A DNA stretch of 61,478 bases from Elusimicrobiales bacterium. Its GTDB lineage: Bacteria > Elusimicrobiota > Elusimicrobia > Elusimicrobiales > Elusimicrobiaceae. Below, piece by piece: positions 34,050 to 43,438 of this stretch (positions are counted from its first letter, which is position 1; each line of letters begins with the position of its first letter). Under the pieces are notes generated by a model. It was not told the DNA's origin. It saw only the letters and a list, made by a program, of their open reading frames with translations, and made no database searches. The stretch is taken from positions 1 through 61,478 of the forward strand of contig JAQTYB010000003.1 in assembly GCA_028688475.1 (NCBI GenBank), read 5' to 3'. The position numbers and the translations under genes were made by a program.

Positions 34050-35837
34050 TCAGCCATGCTGTGTCCTCCAGTTGACGTCAGTGTGAAAATGCTGCCATCC
34101 GGCGAATTCGGACTGCGTGTCAGTCAGCGCGTCCGATACGCCCAGGCGGCGCAGCAGCATTTGCAATTCGCGGTTGAAAACCTTTTTATCCAGCGAGTCG
34201 TTGCGCAATCGCCAGCGCGCGGCTTCCAAATCGTCGGGCCGGACCACGGTGAAGCGGTTTTCCTCAAGCCAGCGCGGGTCCGCCGAATCGTTGCGGACGA
34301 AGACAAGGCTGTAGGCGTCCCAGTAAACCAGAGACCAGTCCTGTTTCGGCATGAAAAAGTGGTAATACGGCCTCGACAGAATTGATGTTCTGCCGGTTTT
34401 CAACGAATGCGCTTTTTCAGGATGAAAAAAACCGCGCCGGCGCTTCATCACGGCGAGCTGTACTCCGTTGCCGCGCATGGCGGATTGCCAGCTTATGTTA
34501 TCGCTTTCGGCTTTGCGCATCAGCTCAAGGTTGCCGTGGAAAATATACCGCCCGTCCTGAAAAGTCTTGAACGCGGGATAAAGCCGGTAGCTGATGTAGC
34601 CGCCCCATTCCCACGGATTGTAAAGCCGCAGCGGGGCCAGCCTGCCGCGGTTTGTTTCAAGGTAGCGGCACGCGCCCTCGGCAATAACCGAATGCCTCCA
34701 GGGACTTCTCCCCAGCGCCGCGCGCGCCCATACGGAAAGATGAAGCACCGTCGCCATAAAAACAACCGCCGCAGCGCATTTCAGCAGCTTTTCCGCACGC
34801 GCCGAAAGCTTCGTATCCCGCAGCGCATAAACAGTGCAGGGCACGGCGACAAGAGCGTAAAACATCGTATACCGCGAATATTGCGACGAGGCCAGCCCGA
34901 AATAAAGCATCGCCAAAAGATGCGCGTAAGGAATATCGCGATACTTGAGCGACCGCCAAATCATCACGCCAAAACCCAGAAACACCAGAAACCAGTAGGG
35001 CCGCTGGACTATATTGGCGAAAGCCGGCACCTGCCACTCGACGATATACTCCTGCAGCTTCGCCATGTCCCGGTAATGGCTGAAAGTCACCGTGTACACA
35101 CCGATGCCGTAAGGGTTGAGCAGCGGCCCCATCGCGCCGCCCGCGAGTATCGCCGCGAACATGGCGGTCTTGCCGAAATTATCCGCGCGCGGCTTGCCGT
35201 ATACCGCCGGCAGCATCACCCGCGCCAGTTCCCCCGCCGCGAAAAACACCACCAGCATCGCGCCGTAAAAGCAGCCCGCGTGAAAATTTCCCCACAGTCC
35301 GAATCCGGCAAGCGAGACTGCAAACAGTTTCCACGGCGAGATTTTTATTTTATCGAGGCGCATCAGTTCGAGGAAATAGAATTCGGCGGTGAAAAATAGC
35401 AGAGTGAAATTTTCGGGGCGGATATCGAGATTGGGCAGCAGCGCCGCCGCCCACAACGGCAGCGCAGCGTAAAGCAAGCCGCCCGCGTTATAAAGCCTCA
35501 ACTGCTTTATAAGAATCCACAGCGCGACGGAAAACAGCGCGACTTTAAGCGCGTAAAGCGCCCGCAATCCTGCGGCGGAGTAAAGGAGATAATAAAAAAT
35601 CTGCGTCAGCCACTCGAAATCCACCCACGGCGTTCCGGCGCGGCTCCAGCTTAAAAAATCGGCGCGCGGCAGGGCGTGGTTTTGGATAATCCAGCGGCCC
35701 GCGGCGAAATGCCAGAAAAAATCGGGGTTTTCAACGGTGGTAAAGAAGGTTGCCACGGCGCACAAAACACCGAGCGCAAGCAAGGCATACTGCGCCAGAA
35801 CTTGCGCCCGGTTTAGATTGTTGCCGGATTGAGCCAC
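34050..35837 (-). CDS. Multi-pass membrane protein, GT-C glycosyltransferase-like
   Basis: About 595 residues with roughly ten hydrophobic helices in the first 400 residues. The first loop NPDFFWHFAAGRWI has an acidic residue after the first helix, as in GT-C transferases, and resembles a common uncharacterised family of integral membrane proteins. The C-terminal 180 residues are soluble (YNPWEWGGYISYRLYPAFKTFQDGRY is a recognisable block). GTG 35837, 7 nt after the rpmB stop, is favoured; an in-frame ATG lies upstream inside rpmB. Substrate unknown; likely cell-envelope glycan. Confidence 0.65.
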   Translation of the reverse strand: MAQSGNNLNRAQVLAQYALLALGVLCAVATFFTTVENPDFFWHFAAGRWIIQNHALPRADFLSWSRAGTPWVDFEWLTQIFYYLLYSAAGLRALYALKVALFSVALWILIKQLRLYNAGGLLYAALPLWAAALLPNLDIRPENFTLLFFTAEFYFLELMRLDKIKISPWKLFAVSLAGFGLWGNFHAGCFYGAMLVVFFAAGELARVMLPAVYGKPRADNFGKTAMFAAILAGGAMGPLLNPYGIGVYTVTFSHYRDMAKLQEYIVEWQVPAFANIVQRPYWFLVFLGFGVMIWRSLKYRDIPYAHLLAMLYFGLASSQYSRYTMFYALVAVPCTVYALRDTKLSARAEKLLKCAAAVVFMATVLHLSVWARAALGRSPWRHSVIAEGACRYLETNRGRLAPLRLYNPWEWGGYISYRLYPAFKTFQDGRYIFHGNLELMRKAESDNISWQSAMRGNGVQLAVMKRRRGFFHPEKAHSLKTGRTSILSRPYYHFFMPKQDWSLVYWDAYSLVFVRNDSADPRWLEENRFTVVRPDDLEAARWRLRNDSLDKKVFNRELQMLLRRLGVSDALTDTQSEFAGWQHFHTDVNWRTQHG

Positions 35838-35844
35838 CAGAGAA

Positions 35845-36033
35845 CTATGGTCTGACGGCGAGGCCGCTTCTGATGCACGCTGTGCACACATACGCGGACT
35901 GCACTTTCCCGTCAAGGCGGACTTTCTGTTTTTGCAGATTCGGGCGGAAGACCCGCTTGGTCGCCTTATGAGAATGGCTGTACGACTTGCCCGTCACCGG
36001 GCCTTTTCCACAGATTTTGCACTTGTATGCCAT
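35845..36033 (-). CDS. rpmB: 50S ribosomal protein bL28
   Basis: 62 residues. CKICGKGPVTGKSYSHSHKAT and the KRVFRPNLQKQKV segment are typical of bL28. CxxC at both ends (CKIC and CTAC) makes it a zinc-binding C+ form. Stands apart from rpmG and other ribosomal genes. The membrane protein gene follows within 8 nt. Confidence 0.95.
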   Translation of the reverse strand: MAYKCKICGKGPVTGKSYSHSHKATKRVFRPNLQKQKVRLDGKVQSAYVCTACIRSGLAVRP

Positions 36034-36155
36034 GATGGTTAATTATAGGAAATTAAACGCGGTTTCTCAAATTTTTGGTTAAAACGACACAGTTTATCCA
36101 TCAACCCGCCGCGGCGCACGCAACCTGTCCGCAGTAAATTTTGTAAAGTACAAAA

Positions 36156-36338
36156 ATGAGCCGCCAGATGAAACGTAAAACCGGAAAGAAACTTAGCATG
36201 GGGGAAAAGGCGGTATTAGCCATGCGCGAAGCCGTAGCAGAGCTGATTCTTGAGCATCGCAAGACAAACACGCCGCTTGTAATCTGGAAAAACAACAAGG
36301 TGGTAAAAGTTTCCCCTTTCAAAATGAATTTACCGTGA
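36156..36338 (+). CDS. Small conserved-looking basic protein, unknown function
   Basis: 60 residues, Lys-rich. The LVIWKNNKVVKVSP ending resembles short bacterial proteins ending in an (I/V)WKxGKVV strand that I have seen as hypotheticals. The first half is predicted helical (GEKAVLAMREAVAELILEH). No SD is obvious before ATG 36156. It lies between rpmB (divergent) and the MarR-GNAT gene (convergent). No function can be assigned; related short proteins sometimes neighbour toxin-antitoxin genes, but none is seen here. Confidence 0.6.
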   Translation: MSRQMKRKTGKKLSMGEKAVLAMREAVAELILEHRKTNTPLVIWKNNKVVKVSPFKMNLP

Positions 36339-36386
36339 GTTGAATATGCTGTTCTGGAATTCCCGGAAATTACGGCGAACGTTCCG

Positions 36387-37313
36387 TCAGAAAAGTTTTT
36401 TCAGATACCATTCATGGCAGCTAAAATGGCCCGTCTGTCCAAGAGGAGCGCGCAGTTTCCTGAAACCGCTCTTTCTGTAAAGGTGCTGCGCCTGGCGCAT
36501 CTGTCCAAGCGTTTCAAGATAGCAATATTTATAGCCTTTATTTTTCGCGGCGTACAGACATTCATCGAGCAGTTTCCGCCCGAATCCCAACCCGCGGGCT
36601 TGAGGCAGGAAATACATCTTTTTGAATTCGCAAGTATCAGGCGCTCCGCCCCTGAGCGGAGCTATGCCCGCGCCACCGACTACTTGCCCGTCAAGCAACA
36701 GCACAAAATAGGCGGAATCATGTTTGCTATACGCGGAGTGCATGTCCGAGAGTTCCGCATCGTTGGCTGAACAGCCGGGTCCTTTAACACCGAATTCGAT
36801 CATCACCCTGCGCATGACTGCTTCCATGCCGGAATTATCTGCGGCGGTTATAAGACGCATGCTGAACCGGCTTTCCCGCGCGGCACGAGCCAGCGCTTTG
36901 GCATAAAGTGAAATGCCGCGTAGCACCTGACTTCGCTGCCGCAAACTCAGCACGGAAAGCGCGTTTTCCACCTGCCGGTTGGCGGAGTCATGAATTTTGC
37001 CGACCAATCGGCGGCCTTCCAACGTAAGCGAAAGCGGTTTGCGGCGTCCGTCTGAACCGCAATTGCCGGCTGTCGCGAGTCCTCTTTTAAGCAAATCAGT
37101 CGTCAATCTGCTTGTGGTTGACTTATCCAGCCGCAACAGCGACGAAAGCTCAAGCGTGCCGAGCGGACCCGCCTGCTCCATTTCCAGCAGTGCATGGCAC
37201 TGGGAATGCGTCACGCCGAGGCCGAAAACGCTGTTTTCCATGAATCCAAGCTCCCGCACCATTTCGCGCGACGCACGGCGCACCGCGCCGGTCAACTCCT
37301 TTGTGTCAGGCAT
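36387..37313 (-). CDS. MarR-family regulator fused to GNAT acetyltransferase
   Basis: 308 residues. N-terminal winged helix-turn-helix (SQCHALLEMEQAGPLGTLELSSLLRLDKSTTSRLTTDLLKRG and the GSDGRRKPLSLTLEG wing) followed by a GNAT domain from about residue 150. Its acetyl-CoA motif A is QARGLGFGRKLLDECL; YLETLGQMRQAQHLYRKSGF is motif B. ATG 37313 has GGAGAG 6 nt upstream and is preferred to ATG 37325. A perfect 14-bp palindrome lies upstream and is a likely operator. The substrate of the acetyltransferase is unknown. Confidence 0.9.
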   Translation of the reverse strand: MPDTKELTGAVRRASREMVRELGFMENSVFGLGVTHSQCHALLEMEQAGPLGTLELSSLLRLDKSTTSRLTTDLLKRGLATAGNCGSDGRRKPLSLTLEGRRLVGKIHDSANRQVENALSVLSLRQRSQVLRGISLYAKALARAARESRFSMRLITAADNSGMEAVMRRVMIEFGVKGPGCSANDAELSDMHSAYSKHDSAYFVLLLDGQVVGGAGIAPLRGGAPDTCEFKKMYFLPQARGLGFGRKLLDECLYAAKNKGYKYCYLETLGQMRQAQHLYRKSGFRKLRAPLGQTGHFSCHEWYLKKLF

Positions 37314-37345
37314 TTTACTCTCCATCCATCAATGATTGTCACAAG

Positions 37346-37359
37346 CAACTATATAGTTG
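37346..37359. promoter_or_regulatory. Palindromic operator-like site
   Basis: CAACTATATAGTTG is a perfect 14-bp palindrome 32 bp upstream of the MarR-GNAT ATG and about 100 bp upstream of recG. Size and AT-rich centre suit MarR dimers, so autoregulation is likely. Confidence 0.6.
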
Positions 37360-37462
37360 TATGTTACAACCATATCTTAAGTATGTCAATGTTTTCATCA
37401 TCATTTATTTTTCGCGTAAATTGCCGTGGTGGAGCGCGGAGGCACAATTTGTACAATTTGGT

Positions 37463-39550
37463 GTGGCGACAAACCCGCTGTCAGTCCAATATATAAAAGG
37501 CGTGGGGCCCAGGCGCGCCGAATTGCTGGGCAGGCTCGGCATCGAGACCGCCGACGAGCTTTTGCGCTATTATCCGCGCGACTGGCAGGACCGCCGCGCG
37601 GGCACGCTGCTGTCGCTTTTCCGGCAGGATTCTTACTCCGTATTTCGCGGGAAGGTTCTCACGGCGGGGCAGATATACACGCGCTCTTCCGTCGGCATCT
37701 TCAAGGCGATGCTGTCCGGCGCGGACGGAGCTCGGGTCAACGCCGTCTGGTTCAAGCACGGCGGGATGCGCTACGACCCGTTCGCCGCGCTTAAAAAAGA
37801 ATTCACTCCGGGGCGCGACGTCTGGGTAATCGGCAGGCCGTCAAACACTGCGGGCAGCGAAATTCAGGTGGACGAGTGCTATTTCGCGGACAACCCCGAA
37901 AGCGCGCCGCACGTCAACCGCCTTACGCCGATTTATCCGCTCACCGAGGGGCTTTCAAACCCGTTTCTGCGTTCGATAATGTGGAAAGCGCTCGATGCGG
38001 CGCAAAAAACCGGCACGATCGAGATAATCCCCTCCGCGCTGCGGGCAAAACGCGCGCTGCTGTCCGCCGGACAGGCGGTTAAAGGCATCCATTTCCCAGA
38101 TTCCGCCGCCGAGCTTGAGGCGGCGCGCCAGCGCATAGTTTACGAGGAATTCCTGCTTCTAGCCGCCGCGTGGGAGATGAAAAAGCTCGGCGCGAAAACC
38201 GAGAACAAGCGTTTCACCTACGAAATAAAACGCTCGCTGCTCACTCCTTTCAAGGAAAAACTGGGGTTTGAATTCACCCCGCCGCAAAAGCGCGTAATCA
38301 ACGATATTTTCAGCGATATGCGCGCCCCGCGCCCGATGACGCGGCTGTTGCAGGGCGACGTGGGCTCCGGCAAAACCGTGGTGGCGCTGAGCGCGTTGCT
38401 GCTGGCGGCGGAAAACGGTTTTCAGGGCGCGTTCATGGCGCCCACTGAAATCCTCGCCGCGCAACATTTTTATACCATGAGCCGTTTTCTGGACGGATTG
38501 AAGGTGCGTTTTGAACTGCTGACATCCAGGGTAAAAGCCGCCGCGCGCAGGAAAACGCTGGAGCGGCTGCAAAACGGGGAACTGGATATCGTCGTCGGCA
38601 CGCACGCGCTGCTGGAAGAGGATGTGCGCTTTAAATCATTGCGCCTGGTGGTGATAGACGAGCAGCACCGCTTCGGCGTGAAGCAGCGCGCGCAACTGCG
38701 CCGCAAGGCGGAGTTCGCCGATTTGCTGATTATGACCGCCACGCCCATACCGCGCACGCTCGCGCTGGCGCTTTACGGCGATTTGGACGTGTCCACCATA
38801 GATTCCCTCCCGCCTGGCCGCCAGCCGGTGGAAACCGCGCGCTCCGGCGAGGCGGAGGCTTTTCAACTCGTGCGCGAAGAAGCGCGAAAGGGCCGGCAGG
38901 CTTATATCGTCCATCCATTTATTGAGGAAAGCGAGGACGAGGACATAAAATCCGTGAGCGAGCAATTCGAGCGGCTGTCGAAAATAGTTTTTCCGGAGTT
39001 CCGCGTGGGCGTGATTCACGGCAAGCTGGGCGGCAGGGAAAAATCCGCCGCGATGGAAAAGTTCGTATCCGGCGAGACGCAAATACTGGTGGCGACTCCG
39101 GTAATCGAAGTCGGCATAGACGTTAAAAACGCCACCGTGATGGTGGTGCAGAACGCCGAACGTTTTGGTCTGGCCAGCCTGCACCAGCTGCGCGGAAGGG
39201 TGGGGCGCGGCGCTGAAAAATCGCATTGCGTGCTGGTGAGCGATTCCCCCGGCGCGACGGCGGGCGAACGGCTCGCCGCGCTGTGCGCCACCAACGACGG
39301 TTTCGTTCTGGGCGAGAAGGATATGGAGCTGCGCGGCCCCGGCGAGTTCATGGGCACGCGCCAGCACGGCGAGCTGGATTTGCGCGCGGGCGACCTTGTG
39401 GCGGACAAAAAAGTGCTCGCCTGGGCGGTGGAAGACAGGGAGCGGCTTTTCGCCGCGGACCCGAAACTCGCCGCGCCGCAGCACCGCGCGTTCCGCGGAC
39501 GGCTGATGGAGCTTTACAGCAAAAAATGGCATCTTATTGATATGGCATGA
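37463..39550 (+). CDS. recG: ATP-dependent DNA helicase RecG
   Basis: About 695 residues. N-terminal wedge domain (SVQYIKGVGPRRAELLGRLGI, LLRYYPRDWQDRR), Walker A GDVGSGKTVVALS, DEQHRFGV (motif II), TATPIPRTLAL (motif III) and the C-terminal QLRGRVGRG motif VI. Reverses stalled forks and processes Holliday junctions. The frame is open upstream to 37301, but homology begins near GTG 37463; the start is uncertain because the best SD (GGAGG) lies some 20 nt further upstream. Confidence 0.95.
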   Translation: MATNPLSVQYIKGVGPRRAELLGRLGIETADELLRYYPRDWQDRRAGTLLSLFRQDSYSVFRGKVLTAGQIYTRSSVGIFKAMLSGADGARVNAVWFKHGGMRYDPFAALKKEFTPGRDVWVIGRPSNTAGSEIQVDECYFADNPESAPHVNRLTPIYPLTEGLSNPFLRSIMWKALDAAQKTGTIEIIPSALRAKRALLSAGQAVKGIHFPDSAAELEAARQRIVYEEFLLLAAAWEMKKLGAKTENKRFTYEIKRSLLTPFKEKLGFEFTPPQKRVINDIFSDMRAPRPMTRLLQGDVGSGKTVVALSALLLAAENGFQGAFMAPTEILAAQHFYTMSRFLDGLKVRFELLTSRVKAAARRKTLERLQNGELDIVVGTHALLEEDVRFKSLRLVVIDEQHRFGVKQRAQLRRKAEFADLLIMTATPIPRTLALALYGDLDVSTIDSLPPGRQPVETARSGEAEAFQLVREEARKGRQAYIVHPFIEESEDEDIKSVSEQFERLSKIVFPEFRVGVIHGKLGGREKSAAMEKFVSGETQILVATPVIEVGIDVKNATVMVVQNAERFGLASLHQLRGRVGRGAEKSHCVLVSDSPGATAGERLAALCATNDGFVLGEKDMELRGPGEFMGTRQHGELDLRAGDLVADKKVLAWAVEDRERLFAADPKLAAPQHRAFRGRLMELYSKKWHLIDMA

Positions 39551-39558
39551 GGAGCGTT

Positions 39559-42075
39559 ATGAACACGAAAGATTTCAATAGAATTATGGCGGAAAGAATA
39601 GTGATAATGGACGGTTCGATGGGTATCCAGCTTTCCAGGCTCGGCCTCAGGGCGGAGGATTTCGGCGGTGCGCAATACGAAGGCTGCAACGATTACTTGT
39701 GCCTCGTTAACCCGAAAGTCGTCGCCGCCGTGCACGAGTCGTACCTGAAGGCGGGCGCGGACGTGGTGGAAACCTGCACGCTCAACGCTAGCAGCGTCGC
39801 GCTGGCGGAATACGGTCTTCAGAGAAAAGCGCGCGAAATAAATAAAGCCGCCGCGCAACTGGCGCGCGCGGAGGCGGACAAATTTTCCACGGCGGACAAA
39901 CCGCGTTTTGTCGCGGGCTCGGTCGGCCCCACCACCAAATCGCTTTCCGTAACCGGCGGAATCACGTTCGCGGAGCTGCATGCCGCCTATATTGAGCAGA
40001 TGCTCGGCCTCGCCGACGGCGGAACGGATTTTTACATAATCGAGACCGCGCCCGATTTGCTCAACATAAAAGCCGCCGTGGAAGCGGCGCTTGAGACGGC
40101 GCAAAAAGCCGGCAGGGATATCCCCGTAATAGTGTCTGCCACCTTCGGTACGGACGGCAAAATGCTCAGCGGTCAGGACGCCGAGGCGTTCTGCGTTTCC
40201 TTCGCGCATTATCCGCTTTTGGCGCTGGGAATGAATTGCTCCACCGGCCCCGGCGAGATGGCGGAAAACCTGCGCATCATCTCCGGCCTCTCGAAATTTC
40301 CGGTCATCTGCATGCCCAACGCCGGACTTCCCGACGAACAGGGCGCCTACAAGCTTTCCGCGCGGGATTTCGGAGAGAAAATGTCGGAATTCGCGCGCGC
40401 GGGATATCTGAACCTCGCGGGCGGCTGCTGCGGCACCAATCCTTCGCATATCGCTGAGCTGGTTTCAGCGCTGAAAGCCGTAAAACCGCGCATCGCCGCG
40501 CCGAAAAAAAGATTCGCCGTCTGCGGACTGGAAGCCGTTTTTTCCGACGAGGCCAAGCCGCCGCTGCTGGTGGGCGAACGGGCCAATGTCATAGGGAGCC
40601 GCGAGTTCAAAAACCTGATTTCCGCCGAAAAATGGGACGAGGCCGCCGCCGTCGCGCGGCGGCAGGCCAGGGGCGGCGCGCATGTAATTGACATCTGCCT
40701 TTCAAACCCGGAGCGCGAGGAAATAGCCGACATAAAAACGCTGGTGCCGCTGATAACGCGCGCGGTGCGCGCGCCGCTGATGATAGACACCACAAACCCC
40801 GCCGCCGCCGAGACCGCGCTGGCGCTTATGCCGGGAAAATCAATCTGGAATTCGATAAATCTGGAATCCGGCCCGGAAAAACTGCTTGCCGGGGCGCGGC
40901 TCAACCGCAAATACGGCTGCGCGCTCGTCATCGGCTGCATAGACGAAAGCGGAAAAGATTCGATGGCGGTGACGCGCGGGCGCAAGCTGGAAATAGCGAA
41001 ACGCGCTTTCTCGCTGCTCAAAGAAGCGGGCGTGCCCGAAGAGGACATGATTTTCGACGCGCTGGTTTTTCCCGCCGCCTCCGGGCAGGAAAAATACAGG
41101 GGCGCGGCGCTGGAAACGGTGAAAGCCGTGGAGCTTTTCAAAAAAGAGTTCCCCCTGTCCGAAAGCGTGCTCGGCGTGAGCAACGTCTCGTTTGGCCTGC
41201 CGCCCGCCGCGCGCGAAGCGCTCAACTCGATTCTGCTGCATCACGCCGTGCGAGCGGGGCTCGGCATGGCGATAGTGAACGTGGAAAAGCTGCGCCGCTA
41301 TCCTTCCCTTTCAGACGAGGAGCGCAGTCTGGGCGAAAAACTGCTTTTCTCGCCGGACGCCGACACCGCAGCACTTTTCGCCGCGATGTACCGCGACAAG
41401 ACGGCAAAGTCCGCCGCCAAACCCGCCACTCCGCGCGAAAAGTTGCGCGCCGCCGTAATCAACGGCTCGCCGGAAGGCGTGCCGGAGGCGGCGGGAGCGC
41501 TGGCGCGGGAAATGTCTCCCGCTGAAATCATCAACGGCCCGCTGTCGGAGGGAATGGCGGAAGTCGGCAAGCTGTTTTCGCGCGGAGAACTGATTGTGAC
41601 CGAAGTTTTGCAAAGCGCGGAAACCATGAAGCTTGCCGTCGCCGCGCTGGAGCCGTATCTCGCCAAAGACCGGCCCGCGCCGCGCGGAAAGCTGCTGCTG
41701 GCCACCGTGCGCGGCGACGTGCACGACATCGGCAAAAATCTTGTGCGCATGATTTTCGAGAGCAACGGTTTCGCGGTGGAGGATTTGGGCGTGAAAGTGT
41801 CCAATCAGGCGATAATAGAGGCGGCGCGCCGCGTGAAGCCGGACATTATCGGCCTTTCTGGGCTGCTGACCAAATCCGCCGAGGCGATGATAACCGTCGC
41901 CGCCGACCTGTCCGCCGACGGCATTGATACGCCGCTGCTGGCGGGAGGCGCGGCCCTGTCGGAGAAATTCGTCAGCCTGCGGCTGGCCCCCGCCTACAAA
42001 GGCAGGGTTTATTTCGCGCGCGACGCGATGAGCGGGCTGGCTTCGGCGCTTGAGTTGGTGCGGGCAAAAGCATGA
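39559..42075 (+). CDS. metH: Cobalamin-dependent methionine synthase MetH without activation domain
   Basis: 838 residues. Homocysteine module (MDGSMGIQLSRLGL, GGCCGTNPSHI zinc Cys pair), pterin module (VGERANVIGSREF, DTTNP, VLGVSNVSFGLP), helical cap (PLSEGMAEVGKLFSRGELIVTEVLQSA) and B12 module with DVHDIG (about residues 720-725; His722 ligates cobalt). The protein ends after the B12 module, whereas the E. coli enzyme continues into an AdoMet-binding reactivation domain. That domain is encoded by the next gene. ATG 39559 has GAGGAG 5 nt upstream. Confidence 0.95.
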   Translation: MNTKDFNRIMAERIVIMDGSMGIQLSRLGLRAEDFGGAQYEGCNDYLCLVNPKVVAAVHESYLKAGADVVETCTLNASSVALAEYGLQRKAREINKAAAQLARAEADKFSTADKPRFVAGSVGPTTKSLSVTGGITFAELHAAYIEQMLGLADGGTDFYIIETAPDLLNIKAAVEAALETAQKAGRDIPVIVSATFGTDGKMLSGQDAEAFCVSFAHYPLLALGMNCSTGPGEMAENLRIISGLSKFPVICMPNAGLPDEQGAYKLSARDFGEKMSEFARAGYLNLAGGCCGTNPSHIAELVSALKAVKPRIAAPKKRFAVCGLEAVFSDEAKPPLLVGERANVIGSREFKNLISAEKWDEAAAVARRQARGGAHVIDICLSNPEREEIADIKTLVPLITRAVRAPLMIDTTNPAAAETALALMPGKSIWNSINLESGPEKLLAGARLNRKYGCALVIGCIDESGKDSMAVTRGRKLEIAKRAFSLLKEAGVPEEDMIFDALVFPAASGQEKYRGAALETVKAVELFKKEFPLSESVLGVSNVSFGLPPAAREALNSILLHHAVRAGLGMAIVNVEKLRRYPSLSDEERSLGEKLLFSPDADTAALFAAMYRDKTAKSAAKPATPREKLRAAVINGSPEGVPEAAGALAREMSPAEIINGPLSEGMAEVGKLFSRGELIVTEVLQSAETMKLAVAALEPYLAKDRPAPRGKLLLATVRGDVHDIGKNLVRMIFESNGFAVEDLGVKVSNQAIIEAARRVKPDIIGLSGLLTKSAEAMITVAADLSADGIDTPLLAGGAALSEKFVSLRLAPAYKGRVYFARDAMSGLASALELVRAKA

Positions 42076-42923
42076 ATGAGGCCGTGGAAAAAAATCTTTA
42101 TCCCGGCGAAATTCCCATACCGCCGGATTTCGAGCGGCATATCGTGGCGGATTACAGTTTCGGCGCAGTCAGGCGGCATATAAACCGCCGCACCCTTTAC
42201 AATCTGCATCTGGGCATAACGCAAAACATTGACGAGTTGGAAGCGCGGGGTGACAAGGCTTTTCTCTCGCTGAAAGACCGCGTTGGCAACCTGCTTTCGG
42301 ACGCCGTCGCAAACGGAGTTTTCAAGGCGGCCTGCGTTTACCGTTTTTGTCCGGCTCAAAGCGACGGGGACTCCATAATCGTCTACAACAGCGGCGATAA
42401 AATGTTCGAGCCCCGGACGTTCTCTTTTCCGCGACAGCCAGGCGGCGAAAGACTCTGCCTCGCGGATTTTGTCTCGCCCGCTTCCCTCGGGCGCATGGAC
42501 TATGTCGCCCTGTTCGCCTGCACCTGCGGCGGCGGGTTCACCAAAGAGGCCGCGCGGCTGCGCGAGAAGGGCAAACTGGCCGATTCGCATATTCTAAACG
42601 TGCTTGCCGTCACCTGCGCGGAAGCTCTCGCCGAGTCGCTGCATTGCGATTTGCGGCTGGAATGGGGTTTTCCCGACGCCCCGGAAACCTCCGACGGGGA
42701 CAAATTAGCGGGCCGCTACCGGGGCAAGCGCTACAGCCCGGGCTATCCCGCCTTCCCGTCGCTGGAGGCGCAAAGGGATATTTTCGCGCTGCTCCGCCCC
42801 GAGGACATCGGCCTTGCCCTGACCGAAAATTTCATGATGGAGCCCGAAGCCAGCGTCAGCGCGCTTGCGCTGCATAACCCCAAAGCGAAGCTTTTCGCGA
42901 TGCCACGCGAGGAAATAAAATGA
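42072..42923 (+). CDS. MetH reactivation (AdoMet-binding) domain protein
   Basis: 283 residues. The C-terminal GRYRGKRYSPGYPAFPSLEAQ block contains the RYSPGYPA motif that binds AdoMet in MetH reactivation domains; ENFMMEPEASVSAL also matches. The N-terminal 100 residues align with the start of that domain. ATGA overlap with metH supports a two-protein methionine synthase in which this subunit remethylates cob(II)alamin with AdoMet and an electron donor. A similar split is known in some anaerobes and Thermotoga. Confidence 0.9.
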   Translation: MNEAVEKNLYPGEIPIPPDFERHIVADYSFGAVRRHINRRTLYNLHLGITQNIDELEARGDKAFLSLKDRVGNLLSDAVANGVFKAACVYRFCPAQSDGDSIIVYNSGDKMFEPRTFSFPRQPGGERLCLADFVSPASLGRMDYVALFACTCGGGFTKEAARLREKGKLADSHILNVLAVTCAEALAESLHCDLRLEWGFPDAPETSDGDKLAGRYRGKRYSPGYPAFPSLEAQRDIFALLRPEDIGLALTENFMMEPEASVSALALHNPKAKLFAMPREEIK

Positions 42924-43411
42924 AACACAGAAGAGCGGTATATCCCGGCAGTTTCGACCCCGTGACAAACGGCCATGTGGACATCATCCGCCGCGCCAGC
43001 GCGCTCTTTGACGAACTCGTCGTAGCGGTGCTGCTCAACCGCGGCAAGACGCCGCTTTTCTCGACGGAGGAGCGGCTTGACATGCTGCGCAAATCAGTGG
43101 CCGGATGGCGCAACGTGCGCGTGGACAGTTTTTCAGGGCTGATGGTTGACTACATGCGCAAAAACGACATGGCGGTGGCGATAAGAGGCTTGCGCGCGGT
43201 GTCCGACCTGGAATACGAATTCCAGTTGGCGCACACCAACCGGACGCTTTACCCCGAAATGGAAACGGTGTTTCTGATGCCGGGCGAAAACTACGTTTAC
43301 CTCACCTCCACCACCGTGCGCGAGGTGGCCTCGCTGGGCGGCGAGCTGGGCACGCAGGTGCCCAGGCATGTTTCGCTGGCGCTGCGGAAAAAATTCTCAG
43401 AAAAAAAGTGA
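42920..43411 (+). CDS. coaD: Phosphopantetheine adenylyltransferase CoaD
   Basis: 163 residues. YPGSFDPVTNGHVDIIRRA contains the TxGH nucleotidyltransferase motif (TNGH). AIRGLRAVSDLEYEFQLAHTNR and YLTSTTVREVASLGG (ISSTxxRE-like) are typical. Penultimate step of CoA synthesis. Overlaps the preceding gene by 4 nt. Confidence 0.96.
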   Translation: MKHRRAVYPGSFDPVTNGHVDIIRRASALFDELVVAVLLNRGKTPLFSTEERLDMLRKSVAGWRNVRVDSFSGLMVDYMRKNDMAVAIRGLRAVSDLEYEFQLAHTNRTLYPEMETVFLMPGENYVYLTSTTVREVASLGGELGTQVPRHVSLALRKKFSEKK

Positions 43412-43438
43412 TTCGGCGGGGCGGTTCAGGACCAGGCC

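Noticed and set aside
33801..34385. Plus-strand frame in and beyond the gap upstream of bamA
   Set aside because: Over half of it is antisense to the membrane protein gene, with no SD or motif.
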